Shown: positions 1-7,469 of the stretch, one piece after another
How positions within the stretch are numbered: position 1 is the stretch's first letter
Layout of the letters: every line of letters starts with the position of its first letter
From: WHSM01 sp036375165
GTDB taxonomy: Bacteria > Actinomycetota > Actinomycetes > Mycobacteriales > Micromonosporaceae
Assembly: GCA_036375165.1 (NCBI GenBank)
Contig: DASUSI010000132.1
Coordinates: 1-43,867 of the forward strand
Direction of reading: 5' to 3'
DNA: 43,867 nucleotides
Position numbers and translations under genes: made by a program
The notes under the pieces: generated by a model
What the model saw: the letters and a program-made list of their open reading frames with translations, nothing else
Databases searched by the model: none
What the model was told of the DNA's origin: nothing

Positions 1-182
1 AGAGCTGGGCAGAGCTTGTTTCCTCAGCGCGTACCGCCGATGACGTTGCCATCTCCACCATCCTACGAAAGCGCCCGTGGTTCATTCCGTTATTCTTTTG
101 CCTGTTGCCACATCGCATGTCTAGCTATTCTACCCAGACCGTCATTGCCTTCCTACGCCATGCAGCCGTTTAACAGATCGAT

Positions 183-525
183 TCAGATAACAAGACGATC
201 GGCTAATGAATGCGTTGCCAACCGTTTTCGGAAGCTCTCGCACACGTTGGTGACGGCGAGGTTGCCCAGGCTGCGTTTGACGTGGGACCAGACACTCTCG
301 GTGGGGTTGAGGTCGTGGGCGTAGGTCGGTAGTTGGACGACGTGCAGCCAGGTCCGGCAGACCAGCGCGCATCGCGGCGCTGAGGTGGGTGTTGAGGTTG
401 TCCCAGACGACCACGATCGGGGCCTTGAGGTGTTGATGGGCGGCATCCAGCAGGTAGTCGGTTTCGGCGAAGCCACGGCGTTCGCCTTTGCGACCGTGGT
501 GGGTTCTTATCCTGAATAGGTAGTC
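183..525 (-). pseudogene. IS630-family transposase, C-terminal remnant (frameshifted)
   Basis: Read on the minus strand, this encodes the C-terminal half of an IS630/Tc1-type DDE transposase. The first part (about 520 down to 365) reads LFRIRTHHGRKGER and VVVWDNLNTHLSAAMRA, where the D of DNLNTH is the second catalytic acid. The reading then moves to another frame, giving WLHVVQLPTYAHDLNPTE and VWSHVKRSLGNLA, with the E of NPTE as the third acid. The shift falls at about 345-375. An in-frame stop lies just upstream near 526-528, and the N-terminal half with the first catalytic Asp is absent. No terminal inverted repeats were recognised. The element is dead and marks the left part of the window as a site of past insertion. 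Confidence 0.85.
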
Positions 526-929
526 TTAGCGAATCGCCCTACCGGCTGACGCCCGCGCAGCCGACGAAGCCGTCCGGTTCCCCAAACGGCAGGGCAACAG
601 CAGGATTCGCTTGCTCGATCTTGGTGGCGCAAGCCAGTCGCATGGGATCGATTCACTCGATAACTCTGGACTAGGATGAAGATCCACATTGTTATCAGGA
701 AGAAATAGCCCGAAGGGTTCAATAGTCCGGGCAAACTTCTCGACCTGACGGCAGTTTCCGACAACAACAGCACCAGACGCAGCCGTCCCATCAGCCACAG
801 GACCCCCAACTCAGCCGGCCCGTCGAAGCCCATGAAACACCAAGATCTCACTATGTCAAGGCTGGCAATGTGGGTGCCAATTAGCATAGAGATCTACAGT
901 GGTCGAGGACCTGCAAAAGAGCGTCCGTG
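526..929. other. Low-GC stretch without a convincing gene
   Basis: This stretch lies between the transposase remnant and the HTH gene and is visibly less GC-rich than the rest of the window. A GTG-started minus-strand frame (798 down to 526, 90 codons) contains NCRQVEKFARTIEPFGLFLP and SKRILLLPCRLGNR, which faintly recalls the middle of a GT4-type glycosyltransferase. Its codons lack the strong third-position GC bias of the real genes here. The frame is best viewed as a possible fragment of a foreign gene. I would not call a product. Confidence 0.25.
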
Positions 930-1460
930 TCAGGCACTCACACGTGAATCACTAAGGAGATCGCTTAGGGCGGAGATGTGCGCCACCTGATTCCGATGCT
1001 GGCGAGCTTGGAGAACCAGATTTGCCACAACCAAAGCTGGATCGACATCAGACACCTCAGTCCGGAGCCGACTTCTGATCCACGGGGCAACCTCACTCCA
1101 CCTATAGAAAACGGTGCCCTCACGTGCCGGGTTAACCGGTGGGGGAAAACCACCCGGCCCTCGCTCGCCAGTGACGTAGCGCCGAACCGACTCTCGGCTT
1201 TGCCCGATGCGGTTGGCGATATCGGCCAGCGTCACTAGGTCCTCATCAATAACTCGCAGGGCTGTGAGCCCAACAGATTCGAGATCACGGACAGCCGAAG
1301 CGACCGCGTCGGCAAGTGTGGCCGCTTCTCGATCGAACTGCGCAATTGGCATACGCTGTTCGATACCAAACACTGCGTCGTCGCAGCCTGCCTCGAACAG
1401 CGCATCGAGTTCAAGATCGGTAGGTCGCCGGTCAAGAATGACAGTAAAAGTGTGTACCAT
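930..1460 (-). CDS. Helix-turn-helix protein, probable partner of the upstream small basic protein
   Basis: The 176-residue protein has two parts. Residues 1-70 (starting VHTFTVILDRRPTDLELDAL, with FEAGCDDAVFG and a later FDREA) look like a small alpha/beta domain. Residues 75-140 form a MerR/AlpA-like DNA-binding segment: LVTLADIANRIGQSRESVRR, then a GERGPGGFPPPV wing-like turn and YRWSEVAPWIR. The start at 1460 is preceded by a purine-rich GGAGG. The gene lies 51 nt downstream of the small basic protein gene and is probably cotranscribed with it. I infer that it is the DNA-binding, possibly antitoxin, half of a two-gene module. The family is common in actinobacteria but I know of no proven function. 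Confidence 0.7.
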   Translation of the reverse strand: MVHTFTVILDRRPTDLELDALFEAGCDDAVFGIEQRMPIAQFDREAATLADAVASAVRDLESVGLTALRVIDEDLVTLADIANRIGQSRESVRRYVTGERGPGGFPPPVNPAREGTVFYRWSEVAPWIRSRLRTEVSDVDPALVVANLVLQARQHRNQVAHISALSDLLSDSRVSA

Positions 1461-1511
1461 TATCGGCCTACCTCCCTCCTCGCCGGTTGGGCCGCTGGGC
1501 GACTTCGGACC

Positions 1512-1736
1512 CTACGGTACATGAGTGTGCTCGTTGACGAACCGGTCGATCTGCTTGGCATGGGTACCCGGATTGCGCGGTGACGTCCAGACGTCCCGAG
1601 ATGCCTTGCATGACTCGCACTGCACCTCGCCCCACCGATGTGAGCGGTGAATTGGTATGACCAGGAGGCCAGCCCCGTCAGCGCGGTGGAGGGCATCGGC
1701 AACCTCTTTCTTCGGGTGGCGTCCCCGACTGATCAT
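1512..1736 (-). CDS. Small basic protein, HicA-like toxin candidate
   Basis: The 74-residue protein begins MISRGRHPKKEVADALHRA and continues through HRWGEVQCESCK to WTSPRNPGTHAKQIDRFV. The size, the basic N terminus, the N-terminal helix followed by short strands, and the conserved RNPG-HAKQI segment recall compact double-stranded-RNA-binding folds such as HicA. The similarity is by pattern only. The start is supported by AGGAG six bases upstream of ATG. It is the first gene of a two-gene leftward operon with the HTH protein ending at 930, which is the layout expected for a toxin followed by its autoregulating partner. It could instead be an uncharacterised RNA-binding protein. Confidence 0.6.
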   Translation of the reverse strand: MISRGRHPKKEVADALHRADGAGLLVIPIHRSHRWGEVQCESCKASRDVWTSPRNPGTHAKQIDRFVNEHTHVP

Positions 1737-2128
1737 GTCTAACTCCTGTGAGTCGTACTGCCTGCCTGTTGATCATCCCTGTTCGTCTCCTTTGTCCCTT
1801 ATCCGGCGAAGCCGCTAACCCGGTTGAGGCTGGAACGGGCCTGTGCTTCGGTGCAATAGTACACCGCCCGGTGCACAAGTGCACCAGTAATCGACCGGAC
1901 AGCTCCGTGCCGGAGCGTGCCCGATGCCAGGGTCACGAAGTACAGCAGCAGTACCGACCGGGAGCGCCCGAGAGCAGGGCCAACGAAACCACATCCGAGT
2001 GTGCAAAGCCGATCCGGGCCTCACTGCCGGCAGTCCGCATCGAGAGGGCAATAGCCATAACTACGCCATGGTTTTCAACGGCAAGCGTGGCGGAATGGTG
2101 GGACATGTCGGGAGGCTGGTGATGCGGT
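1737..2128. other. Gene-free interval upstream of the small-protein operon
   Basis: About 390 bases with no frame that looks coding. It carries the presumed promoter of the leftward two-gene operon, including a 7-bp inverted repeat at 1870-1885. At its right edge is the truncated start of a further DUF397 copy (about 2076-2131). Confidence 0.5.
1853..1885 (-). promoter_or_regulatory. Candidate promoter/operator of the small-protein operon
   Basis: GGTGCAC-AA-GTGCACC forms a perfect 7-bp inverted repeat at 1870-1885. Just downstream on the minus strand is TACTAT (complement of 1856-1861), a good -10 hexamer. The palindrome would overlap the spacer/-35 region. This fits autoregulation by the HTH protein, but the leader to the ATG at 1736 would be long, about 110 nt. 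Confidence 0.35.
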
Positions 2129-2131
2129 CAT
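2076..2131 (-). pseudogene. Stub of a fourth DUF397 gene
   Basis: The sequence AAGGAGTGGTCATGACCGCA is shared with the start of the DUF397 gene at 3695, including the Shine-Dalgarno. After the ATG at 2131 the frame reads MTASPASRHVPPF and ends at a stop within 18 codons, with no DUF397 core. It is the broken distal end of the duplicated array. Confidence 0.55.
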
Positions 2132-2224
2132 GACCACTCCTTGGGGCCGGTCCGGATAGCGCTCGCGACGCACCGGGCTGCATGCCGATCCGCCGCATTG
2201 CTTGAGTGCGCAGGGGCCGCTGAC

Positions 2225-2476
2225 CTATGCATGGAAGTCGAATTCGTTGTCTTTGACTCCGGCGATGAAGGCGTGCCACTCGGGCTTGGTGTAGACGATC
2301 ACGGGGCCGTCTTGGCGGTGGTGGCTGTGACGCACAGCTACACGGCCGGTACCGTCGTTGAAGGGGCCGGCCTCGACGCAGCTACCGCCGGCAGCATCGC
2401 TCCTACTGCTGATCCGCCACGCGACCCGGGCGAGGTCTTCGTCTGTCACTGGCTCTGATGCTCGCGATGCGGTCAT
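2225..2476 (-). CDS. DUF397 domain-containing protein (copy 3)
   Basis: The 83-residue protein has the DUF397 pattern: WRISSRSDAAGGSCVEAGP near residues 20-38, GRVAVRHSHHRQDGPVIVYT near 43-62, and a W-AFIAGVKDNEFDF end. Its ATG overlaps the old stop of the broken XRE gene (ATGA at 2473-2476), so it was once translationally coupled to that regulator. DUF397 proteins are typical partners of WhiJ-like XRE/DUF5753 regulators in actinobacteria and such pairs have been proposed to act as toxin-antitoxin or developmental switches. The gene itself looks intact although its cognate regulator is dead. Confidence 0.9.
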   Translation of the reverse strand: MTASRASEPVTDEDLARVAWRISSRSDAAGGSCVEAGPFNDGTGRVAVRHSHHRQDGPVIVYTKPEWHAFIAGVKDNEFDFHA

Positions 2477-3076
2477 GCCGCCTCCTTCGCTATTGCGGTG
2501 ATCAGTGCTTCCGATCTTCCCGGCTCAGCGCAAGCTTCGCGAGTCGATCGTACGCATGCACAAAGCGTTCGCTGTCAGGCGACTCTACGTAGACACAGCC
2601 CGCGATCGTCTCCTGATATGCAACGTCATCTGTGAGAGGTGCCCCGAGGGTGAAGACCTTGAAGCCGCCCATGATCCCAGTAGGGGAGCCGGCCGAGAAT
2701 GGGAGAACTTGAACCTCGATATTGAGCCGTGGGAAGCAGCTCACGAGGTGATCGAGTGCATCGCCATGACTTCCCGGCCACCCACCTGTCGAAGTAGGAC
2801 AGCCTCACTGAGGATGGCTCGGAGGACGACCGGGGTGTCGCCTTCCAGGATGCGCTGACGGTTCATCCGGAACTCGACCCACCGAGATATCTGCTCCTCT
2901 GTGGCATCAGGCTCGGCACCGCTGATCACTGCTCGCGCGTAGGGTTCCACCTGCAACAGCCCAGGGACCAGTTCGACGTCGTACGTCCGGATCAGACTCG
3001 CGCGGTTCTCCAGCCAGACGTAGTCGATGAAGCCGTAGTCGTCATCTGAGGCGTACCATCCCACCAGCCGTACTGC
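2473..3076 (-). pseudogene. XRE/DUF5753 regulator, N-terminally truncated and frameshifted
   Basis: Minus-strand pieces align well with the C-terminal two thirds of the intact regulator at 3692-4549. The piece at 3064 down to 2741 reads FIDYVWLENRASLIRTYDVE and EPDATEEQISRWVEFRMNRQ. The piece at 2744 down to 2502 reads VLPFSAGSPTG and YVESPDSERFVHAYDRLAK. At least three single-base lesions break it: near 3055 (GGC/TAC codons), near 2743, and near 2510, after which the old C terminus EALITAIAKEAA and a TGA can still be read. About 86 residues with the whole helix-turn-helix are missing. The remnant begins immediately after the stop codon of DUF397 copy 2, so a deletion or recombination joined them. 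Confidence 0.9.
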
Positions 3077-3340
3077 TTAAAGTGTCGTGTTGAAATCGAA
3101 CTCTTGGCCCTTGATTCCAGCGATGAAAGCTTCCCACTCGCGTCTGGTGTAGACGATCACCGGGCCATCCTGGCGGTGATGACTGTGACGGACCGCCACC
3201 CGGCCCGTACCGTCACAGAACGGCCCGGCCTCCACACAGCTACCGCCGCCAGCCTCGCTCTTGCTGCTGATGTGCCACTGAACCTGCTGAAGCACATCCA
3301 CTGTGACATCTTCGGGGTAGGAAATTCGTGATGTAGTCAT
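3077..3340 (-). CDS. DUF397 domain-containing protein (copy 2)
   Basis: The predicted 87-residue protein has WHISSKSEAGGGSCVEAGP, GRVAVRHSHHRQDGPVIVYT and W-AFIAGIKGQEFDF, the full DUF397 pattern. I chose the ATG at 3340 because AAGGAG lies six bases upstream, as in the other copies, although a GTG two codons earlier is possible. It ends NTTL, unlike the FHA ends of copies 1 and 3. It sits 100 bases downstream of copy 1 and directly abuts the truncated XRE remnant. Confidence 0.9.
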   Translation of the reverse strand: MTTSRISYPEDVTVDVLQQVQWHISSKSEAGGGSCVEAGPFCDGTGRVAVRHSHHRQDGPVIVYTRREWEAFIAGIKGQEFDFNTTL

Positions 3341-3440
3341 GGCCACTCCTTGCAGCTAGTCGGGTCCGGTCGGGTAACGCTCGCGACACACCGCTGCAAG
3401 CAGATCCGTCGCATTGCTTGAGTACGCAAGGGACGCTGAC

Positions 3441-3695
3441 CTACGCATGGAAGTCGAATTCGTTGTCTTTGACTCCAGCGATGAAGGCATCCCACCCGGG
3501 TCCTGTGTAGACGATCACGGGACCGTTCTGCTGGTGGTGGCTGTGACGTACGGCAACGCGACCGGTACCATCGGTAAGCGGTCCGGCCTCCACGCAACTA
3601 CCGCCGCCACCCTCACTCCGAGTGCTGATATGCCACCGGACCTGCGCAAGTGCCTCACCGGTGACGCCGTGTGGGAAAGTGCGTGATGCGGTCAT
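3441..3695 (-). CDS. DUF397 domain-containing protein (copy 1), coupled to the intact XRE regulator
   Basis: The predicted 84-residue protein carries the DUF397 core: WHISTRSEGGGGSCVEAGP, GRVAVRHSHHQQNGPVIVYT and W-AFIAGVKDNEFDFHA. The start at 3695 is chosen because its ATG overlaps the TGA of the XRE gene (ATGA) and GGAG lies just upstream within the XRE coding end. This gives tight translational coupling to the regulator. The pair corresponds to the WhiJ-type XRE/DUF397 modules of actinobacteria. Copies 1 and 3 share the same C-terminal residues and a similar 100-base downstream segment, so they arose by duplication. Confidence 0.92.
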   Translation of the reverse strand: MTASRTFPHGVTGEALAQVRWHISTRSEGGGGSCVEAGPLTDGTGRVAVRHSHHQQNGPVIVYTGPGWDAFIAGVKDNEFDFHA

Positions 3696-4549
3696 GACCA
3701 CTCCTTGGCCGCTGCCGAAATGACGGCGATCGACTCCGATGGGCTGAGTGCTGCTTTCTCCAGCCGATCGTAAGCATGTACGAAACGTGCATTATCAGGC
3801 GACTCAACGTAGAGCATGCCCATGACGGTTTCCTGGTAAGCGATATCGTCCCTGAATGGCTCACCCAGCGTGACGATCCTGAAGGCGCCTGCGGTTCCGG
3901 TTGGAGAACCTGCCGAGAGCGGCAGAACCCGTATGTCGATGTTGGAACGGGCAACGCATTCCAGAAGGTGCTCCAGTTGCCCCTTCATCACATCCGGATC
4001 ACCGACCTTGCGAAGGAGGACTGCCTCGTTGAGCACGCTCCGGATCGCTACCGGACTATCGCCATCCAGGATGCGCTGGCGAGCCATCCGTAGCTCAACC
4101 CAGCGCGAGATCTGGTCCTCTGTGGCGTCCGGCTCGGCCGCACGGATGACAGCGGTGGCATAACGCTCGGTCTGAAGCAGTCCGACGTGGAGTTCCACGT
4201 CGTAGTAACGGATCTGGGTGGCGCGGCTTTCGAGCCACACGTAGTCGATGAAGCTGTGGTTGACATCCGAGGCATAGCCGTCCCACCAGCCGGTGCGCCA
4301 GACCTCCTCCCTCAACGCCATCATGCTGTCCCGCTGACGCTTGCTGGAGACCCCGTACAGGTCAAGGAAGGCGAGCAGGTCTCCGCGCCGGATCGGGTAC
4401 TCACCGATCTCGAAGCGACTGACCGTGCCCTGGTGCCGCTGGATGTACTCGCCCGCCTCCTTGGCCGTGAAGCCCTTGGCCTCTCGGAGCCTGCGTAGCT
4501 GTTCACCCAGCCATCGAGCGCGCAGGGTCGGCGTCTTCTTCTCCGGCAT
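3692..4549 (-). CDS. XRE-family regulator with DUF5753 domain (WhiJ-like)
   Basis: The 285-residue protein has an N-terminal helix-turn-helix at about residues 15-70 (LRRLREAKGFTAKEAGEYIQ, then GTVSRFEIGEYPIRRGDLLA). A DUF5753 domain follows at about residues 95-275, with FIDYVWLESRATQIRYYDVE, ISRWVELRMARQRIL, VLPLSAGSPTG and YVESPDNARFVHAYDRLEKA. The start at ATG 4549 (MPEKK) is preferred over upstream in-frame codons because GGAAGGA lies seven bases before it and this is the usual N terminus of the family. The gene ends in ATGA overlapping DUF397 copy 1. It is probably an autoregulating DNA-binding protein acting with DUF397. Confidence 0.93.
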   Translation of the reverse strand: MPEKKTPTLRARWLGEQLRRLREAKGFTAKEAGEYIQRHQGTVSRFEIGEYPIRRGDLLAFLDLYGVSSKRQRDSMMALREEVWRTGWWDGYASDVNHSFIDYVWLESRATQIRYYDVELHVGLLQTERYATAVIRAAEPDATEDQISRWVELRMARQRILDGDSPVAIRSVLNEAVLLRKVGDPDVMKGQLEHLLECVARSNIDIRVLPLSAGSPTGTAGAFRIVTLGEPFRDDIAYQETVMGMLYVESPDNARFVHAYDRLEKAALSPSESIAVISAAAKEWS

Positions 4550-4640
4550 GCCCCGGTCCTTCCTGCCAGATCGGTCCGTCGACATCTTCTCATCCCCATG
4601 CGCGTCCACATCCGACGCCGGCCCGCGCTACCAGCATGTT

Positions 4641-4699
4641 TGTCATTTCTACATGCATGTGTCATTGTCTCATGCGGTACCCGCCAGAGGATACATGTA
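4641..4699. promoter_or_regulatory. Palindromes in the XRE gene promoter region
   Basis: Upstream of the XRE start are ACATGCATGT (4651-4660, a perfect 10-bp palindrome) flanked by two direct TGTCATT repeats (4641 and 4660), and TACATGTA (4692-4699). The stretch is AT-rich against its surroundings. It is a likely operator and promoter for the leftward regulator. No clear -35/-10 pair could be fixed. Confidence 0.4.
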
Positions 4700-4757
4700 C
4701 TGGCACACGAACGTCCTCGGCGCTGTATGCCATTGGGGCTGCGGCGAACGGGTGACC

Positions 4758-4817
4758 GGTGGGTGCGCCGGCTGGTGAGTGGTGACGACCACTCGACCGC
4801 CGGCCGGCGCACCCACC
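4758..4817. repeat. Large perfect inverted repeat (60 bp)
   Basis: GGTGGGTGCGCCGGC (4758-4772) pairs perfectly with 4803-4817. Inside it, GAGTGGT (4777-4783) pairs with ACCACTC (4788-4794) around a GACG loop, and the intervening GGT/ACC can also pair. The result is a near-continuous stem of about 25 bp in a non-coding gap 60 bases before the GPP34 gene. It could be a strong hairpin in the leader of that gene, a protein-binding site, or a mobile-element scar. Confidence 0.7.
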
Positions 4818-4877
4818 ACGCGCCACAGCGCCACCACAGGCGGACCCCCCGCCCCGTACACCTGACAGGAGCGTCTG

Positions 4878-5615
4878 ATGAGCGTCCAAACCGTCGAACG
4901 CACCGCCGCGTCCCGACTCAGGACGATCCTTGGCACCGGCACCCACCCCGTCGTGGAGCCGTCGCTGCGCGCCGAGCTTTTCCTGATCGCGCACGAGGAC
5001 GAGACCGGCCGCCCCCACATCGACCCGGCGAAGCTCGAACTGGCCCTCGCCGTCGCGATCCTGCTGGAACTCTGGCTCGACAACCTGATCCTGATCGGAT
5101 GGCGCTTCAGCGCCCGCCACGGCACCTACCAGGCAGACCCCGGACTGATCACCATCTGCGACACCACAGCCACCGGAGATCCCCTCAAAGACGCCGCCCT
5201 TGTCATGCTCTGGCACACCAACGCACCGCGCGTCCGCGACTTCATCCGGGACTTCGCCGCCACCGGCCTGTACGAGCGGGTACGCGGCGACATGATCGCC
5301 ACCGGGCTGCTCCGCCGCACCACCCGCCGGCGCTTCTTCCGCCGCACCGACAGCTACACCGCCGTCCACGAAAACCACCCGGTACGCGCCCGTACCAAGG
5401 TCCGCAACCTGGCGACATCCGAGCCCGGCAGCCACCCCGGCCACGACGGGCCGTACCCGTACACCGTCGCACTCGCCGCGCTGGTCACCCGGGTCGGACT
5501 GGCCCGGTACCTCGCCTCAGAGAACGTGACCTGGCTCCAGCAACGGCTGGCCGCCATCGCCCAGAGCATCCCCACCATCCGCGAGGTCATCACCGCGTTC
5601 GGCAGATCCCGGTAG
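4878..5615 (+). CDS. GPP34 family protein (GOLPH3/Vps74-like)
   Basis: The 245-residue protein belongs to the GPP34 family. N-terminal LRAELFLIAHEDETGRPHID and LELALAVAILLELWLDNLI match the start of the fold. The middle has GDPLKDAALVMLW and DFIRDFA. The basic LLRRTTRRRFFRRTDSY segment is the usual phospholipid-facing turn, and the C terminus has VALAALVTRVGLARYL. Eukaryotic members bind phosphatidylinositol-4-phosphate and retain Golgi glycosyltransferases. The role of the many actinobacterial copies is unknown, and membrane association is my inference. A purine-rich ACAGGAGCG lies before the ATG. A small helical protein gene follows 90 bases downstream in the same direction, so the two may be cotranscribed. 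Confidence 0.88.
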   Translation: MSVQTVERTAASRLRTILGTGTHPVVEPSLRAELFLIAHEDETGRPHIDPAKLELALAVAILLELWLDNLILIGWRFSARHGTYQADPGLITICDTTATGDPLKDAALVMLWHTNAPRVRDFIRDFAATGLYERVRGDMIATGLLRRTTRRRFFRRTDSYTAVHENHPVRARTKVRNLATSEPGSHPGHDGPYPYTVALAALVTRVGLARYLASENVTWLQQRLAAIAQSIPTIREVITAFGRSR

Positions 5616-5705
5616 GCCACACCGCCACGGTCCGCCCGGTTCCTGGCCGCTCGCCGGGAACCGGGCGGCGACCCGACACCGAGACGCCGGCACGAGGAGC
5701 CCGTG

Positions 5706-6026
5706 ATGTCCGCGCTTGAGAAGACCGCCGCCGAACTGGCCTCCATACAGGAGCATCTGGAACGTGCCGCCGCACGGTGCACCACCGCCGCCAGCCACGC
5801 GGACGACGCACACCACGCCGCGATCGCCATCGGTTCCGGCAACGCCCTCGCCGACGCGGAAGACGTCAAAGTCGCGGTCCGATCGCTTCAGCAGACCCTC
5901 AACCGGGTCGCCACGGTCGCCGAGATGACCGCCGACACGATCCGTACCGCCATCCACGGCACCCCGAAACCAACCCGGGCCACCGAACGGCCCGAGGTTC
6001 CGGCTCCAATCCCCGGTACGCCGTAA
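5706..6026 (+). CDS. Small helical protein, DUF6244-like
   Basis: The 106-residue protein is mostly predicted helix: ALEKTAAELASIQEHLERAA, a run of alanine and histidine (ASHADDAHHAA), then VKVAVRSLQQTLNRVATVAE. It ends in a proline-rich tail. It has no signal peptide or membrane segment. The pattern of paired helices with A/H-rich turns is like small Micromonosporaceae proteins annotated as DUF6244, which I give as a tentative match. GAGGAG just upstream supports ATG 5706, though GTG 5703 is possible. It lies downstream of the GPP34 gene and may be coexpressed with it. I cannot assign a function. Confidence 0.7.
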   Translation: MSALEKTAAELASIQEHLERAAARCTTAASHADDAHHAAIAIGSGNALADAEDVKVAVRSLQQTLNRVATVAEMTADTIRTAIHGTPKPTRATERPEVPAPIPGTP

Positions 6027-6229
6027 ACCTGCGGAACCGGCCTCAGAGTCGCACCCCGCCACCGCCGTGACCGCCAAGCTGAGGGCGAATACCTTGCGAG
6101 TCGGAGATGGCGGGTTGCTCGGTCAACCGGCGGCGGGGCAGGCGCGCTGCTGACCATGCTGTCGCTCGGCGTCCAACGGTTCCGCCAGCGCCGACGCCCC
6201 ACGGCAGCACACGTGGGCAGTCACCACTG

Positions 6230-7207
6230 TCACGCCGGCTCGTCCTTCGGCGGTTTCGTCATCGACACGATGTTCTCCCCCATCGGAGCCGCCGGTGCGG
6301 GCCGCAGCGGACCATTCGGAATCCGACCCGACAGCCGCACGATGTCGATAGCCAGACGACGCACCTTGTCATCCACGATGTCGACCACGTTCTGGTCGAG
6401 AGTGGCCCCGAACAGGTAGCGGCGGTTGTCGATCAAAACGTAGTAGTACGCGCCCTGATGAATGTCCAGCACAACCCGGACCAGGTCGCCCTGTTCCATC
6501 TGGTCGAAAGTGCCGTCCAACCGCCTCGCAAGGCCATGCGTGAGCCGGCCGTACGCCTCATAACGGCGTCGTCGGACCTCGGCCGGAACCTGGCCGCAGA
6601 GGTCACGCATCCGCCTGCCGGGATCGCCCAGCACGTCGGCGCTGAAGCTGCACGTGCCGTTGACGTAGTACGCCACAAAATGCAGGTCCGGCGCACCGAG
6701 CGCCCGCCGGCACAGGTCGACCACCGACGTGGAAGGCTCGTTCTCGAACGTGGTCAACGTGGCCGTCGCCCCGCCCGTCGTGTCGAACAGCGGATAGGTC
6801 TTCCCACCCGCCAGGTCCTGGTACTCCTCCAGGTCGTCGCGGCGTACCACTCCCGGCCGCATCGCCACGTAGAGGCCGGACAGGAACACGACCACTCCGG
6901 ACGAACTCACCGCCGCACCGACCACATTGTCCAGGTGGTAGCGGGAGATGCCGGCGCTGAACAGGATCACGATGCCGGCGACGACACTGAACCCCCCAAT
7001 CGCGAGCAGCCCGCCCGCCACCACCCGGGGCAGGCTGACCGCCTTCTTCCAGACCAGCCCTGACACCGCCAGCAGCACCATCATGATCACGACTACGGTG
7101 CCCAGCCGTTCCGGGCTGACCGGCTCATTCTTGGCGATTGTCAGGGTGAACTCCACTGCGACACCGATCAGGAACACGCCCAGCGGTGCACCACTGCCTC
7201 TGCCCAT
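6230..7207 (-). CDS. Membrane protein with a C-terminal cytosolic domain, function unknown
   Basis: The 325-residue protein has four predicted membrane segments in residues 1-125 (for example VFLIGVAVEFTLTIA, VVVIMMVLLAVSGLVW, VVAGGLLAIGGFSVVAGIVI and SSGVVVFLSGLYVAM). A soluble domain of about 190 residues follows, with VAYYVNGTCSFSADVLGDPG, LVRVVLDIHQGAYYYVLIDN and VDDKVRRLAIDIVRLSGRIP. I recognise no known domain. ATG 7207 is chosen because GGGAGG lies four bases upstream and the longer frame adds a charged, non-membrane N terminus. It is transcribed away from the antiporter gene, and the two share the 260-base gap between them. Confidence 0.75.
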   Translation of the reverse strand: MGRGSGAPLGVFLIGVAVEFTLTIAKNEPVSPERLGTVVVIMMVLLAVSGLVWKKAVSLPRVVAGGLLAIGGFSVVAGIVILFSAGISRYHLDNVVGAAVSSSGVVVFLSGLYVAMRPGVVRRDDLEEYQDLAGGKTYPLFDTTGGATATLTTFENEPSTSVVDLCRRALGAPDLHFVAYYVNGTCSFSADVLGDPGRRMRDLCGQVPAEVRRRRYEAYGRLTHGLARRLDGTFDQMEQGDLVRVVLDIHQGAYYYVLIDNRRYLFGATLDQNVVDIVDDKVRRLAIDIVRLSGRIPNGPLRPAPAAPMGENIVSMTKPPKDEPA

Positions 7208-7469
7208 CGCGCCTCCCACCGCGTCGCCGTGCGCAAAGTATCGGCTGGCTCGCCGCTCTTTACGCCGCACCGACACGAACGGTGTCCACAATGCCGCGTC
7301 AAGGAATCGGGACTATAGGCGGCGCATGGTATCAGCATTTGGCAATACAGCGACTACTACAAGTGACCACTCTTGCGAGGGGCGTGTGATATGAAAGCCG
7401 AGCAGCCCATTTCGGAGCCGGCACACCGGCGCATCCGGCGGGCGTGGACGTCCGGCGAGGAGACCGTTG

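Noticed and set aside
4598..5719. Long plus-strand frame rich in Arg, His and Pro overlapping the GPP34 gene
   Set aside because: Composition is that of an off-frame reading of GC-rich coding DNA, and the GPP34 frame explains the same bases.
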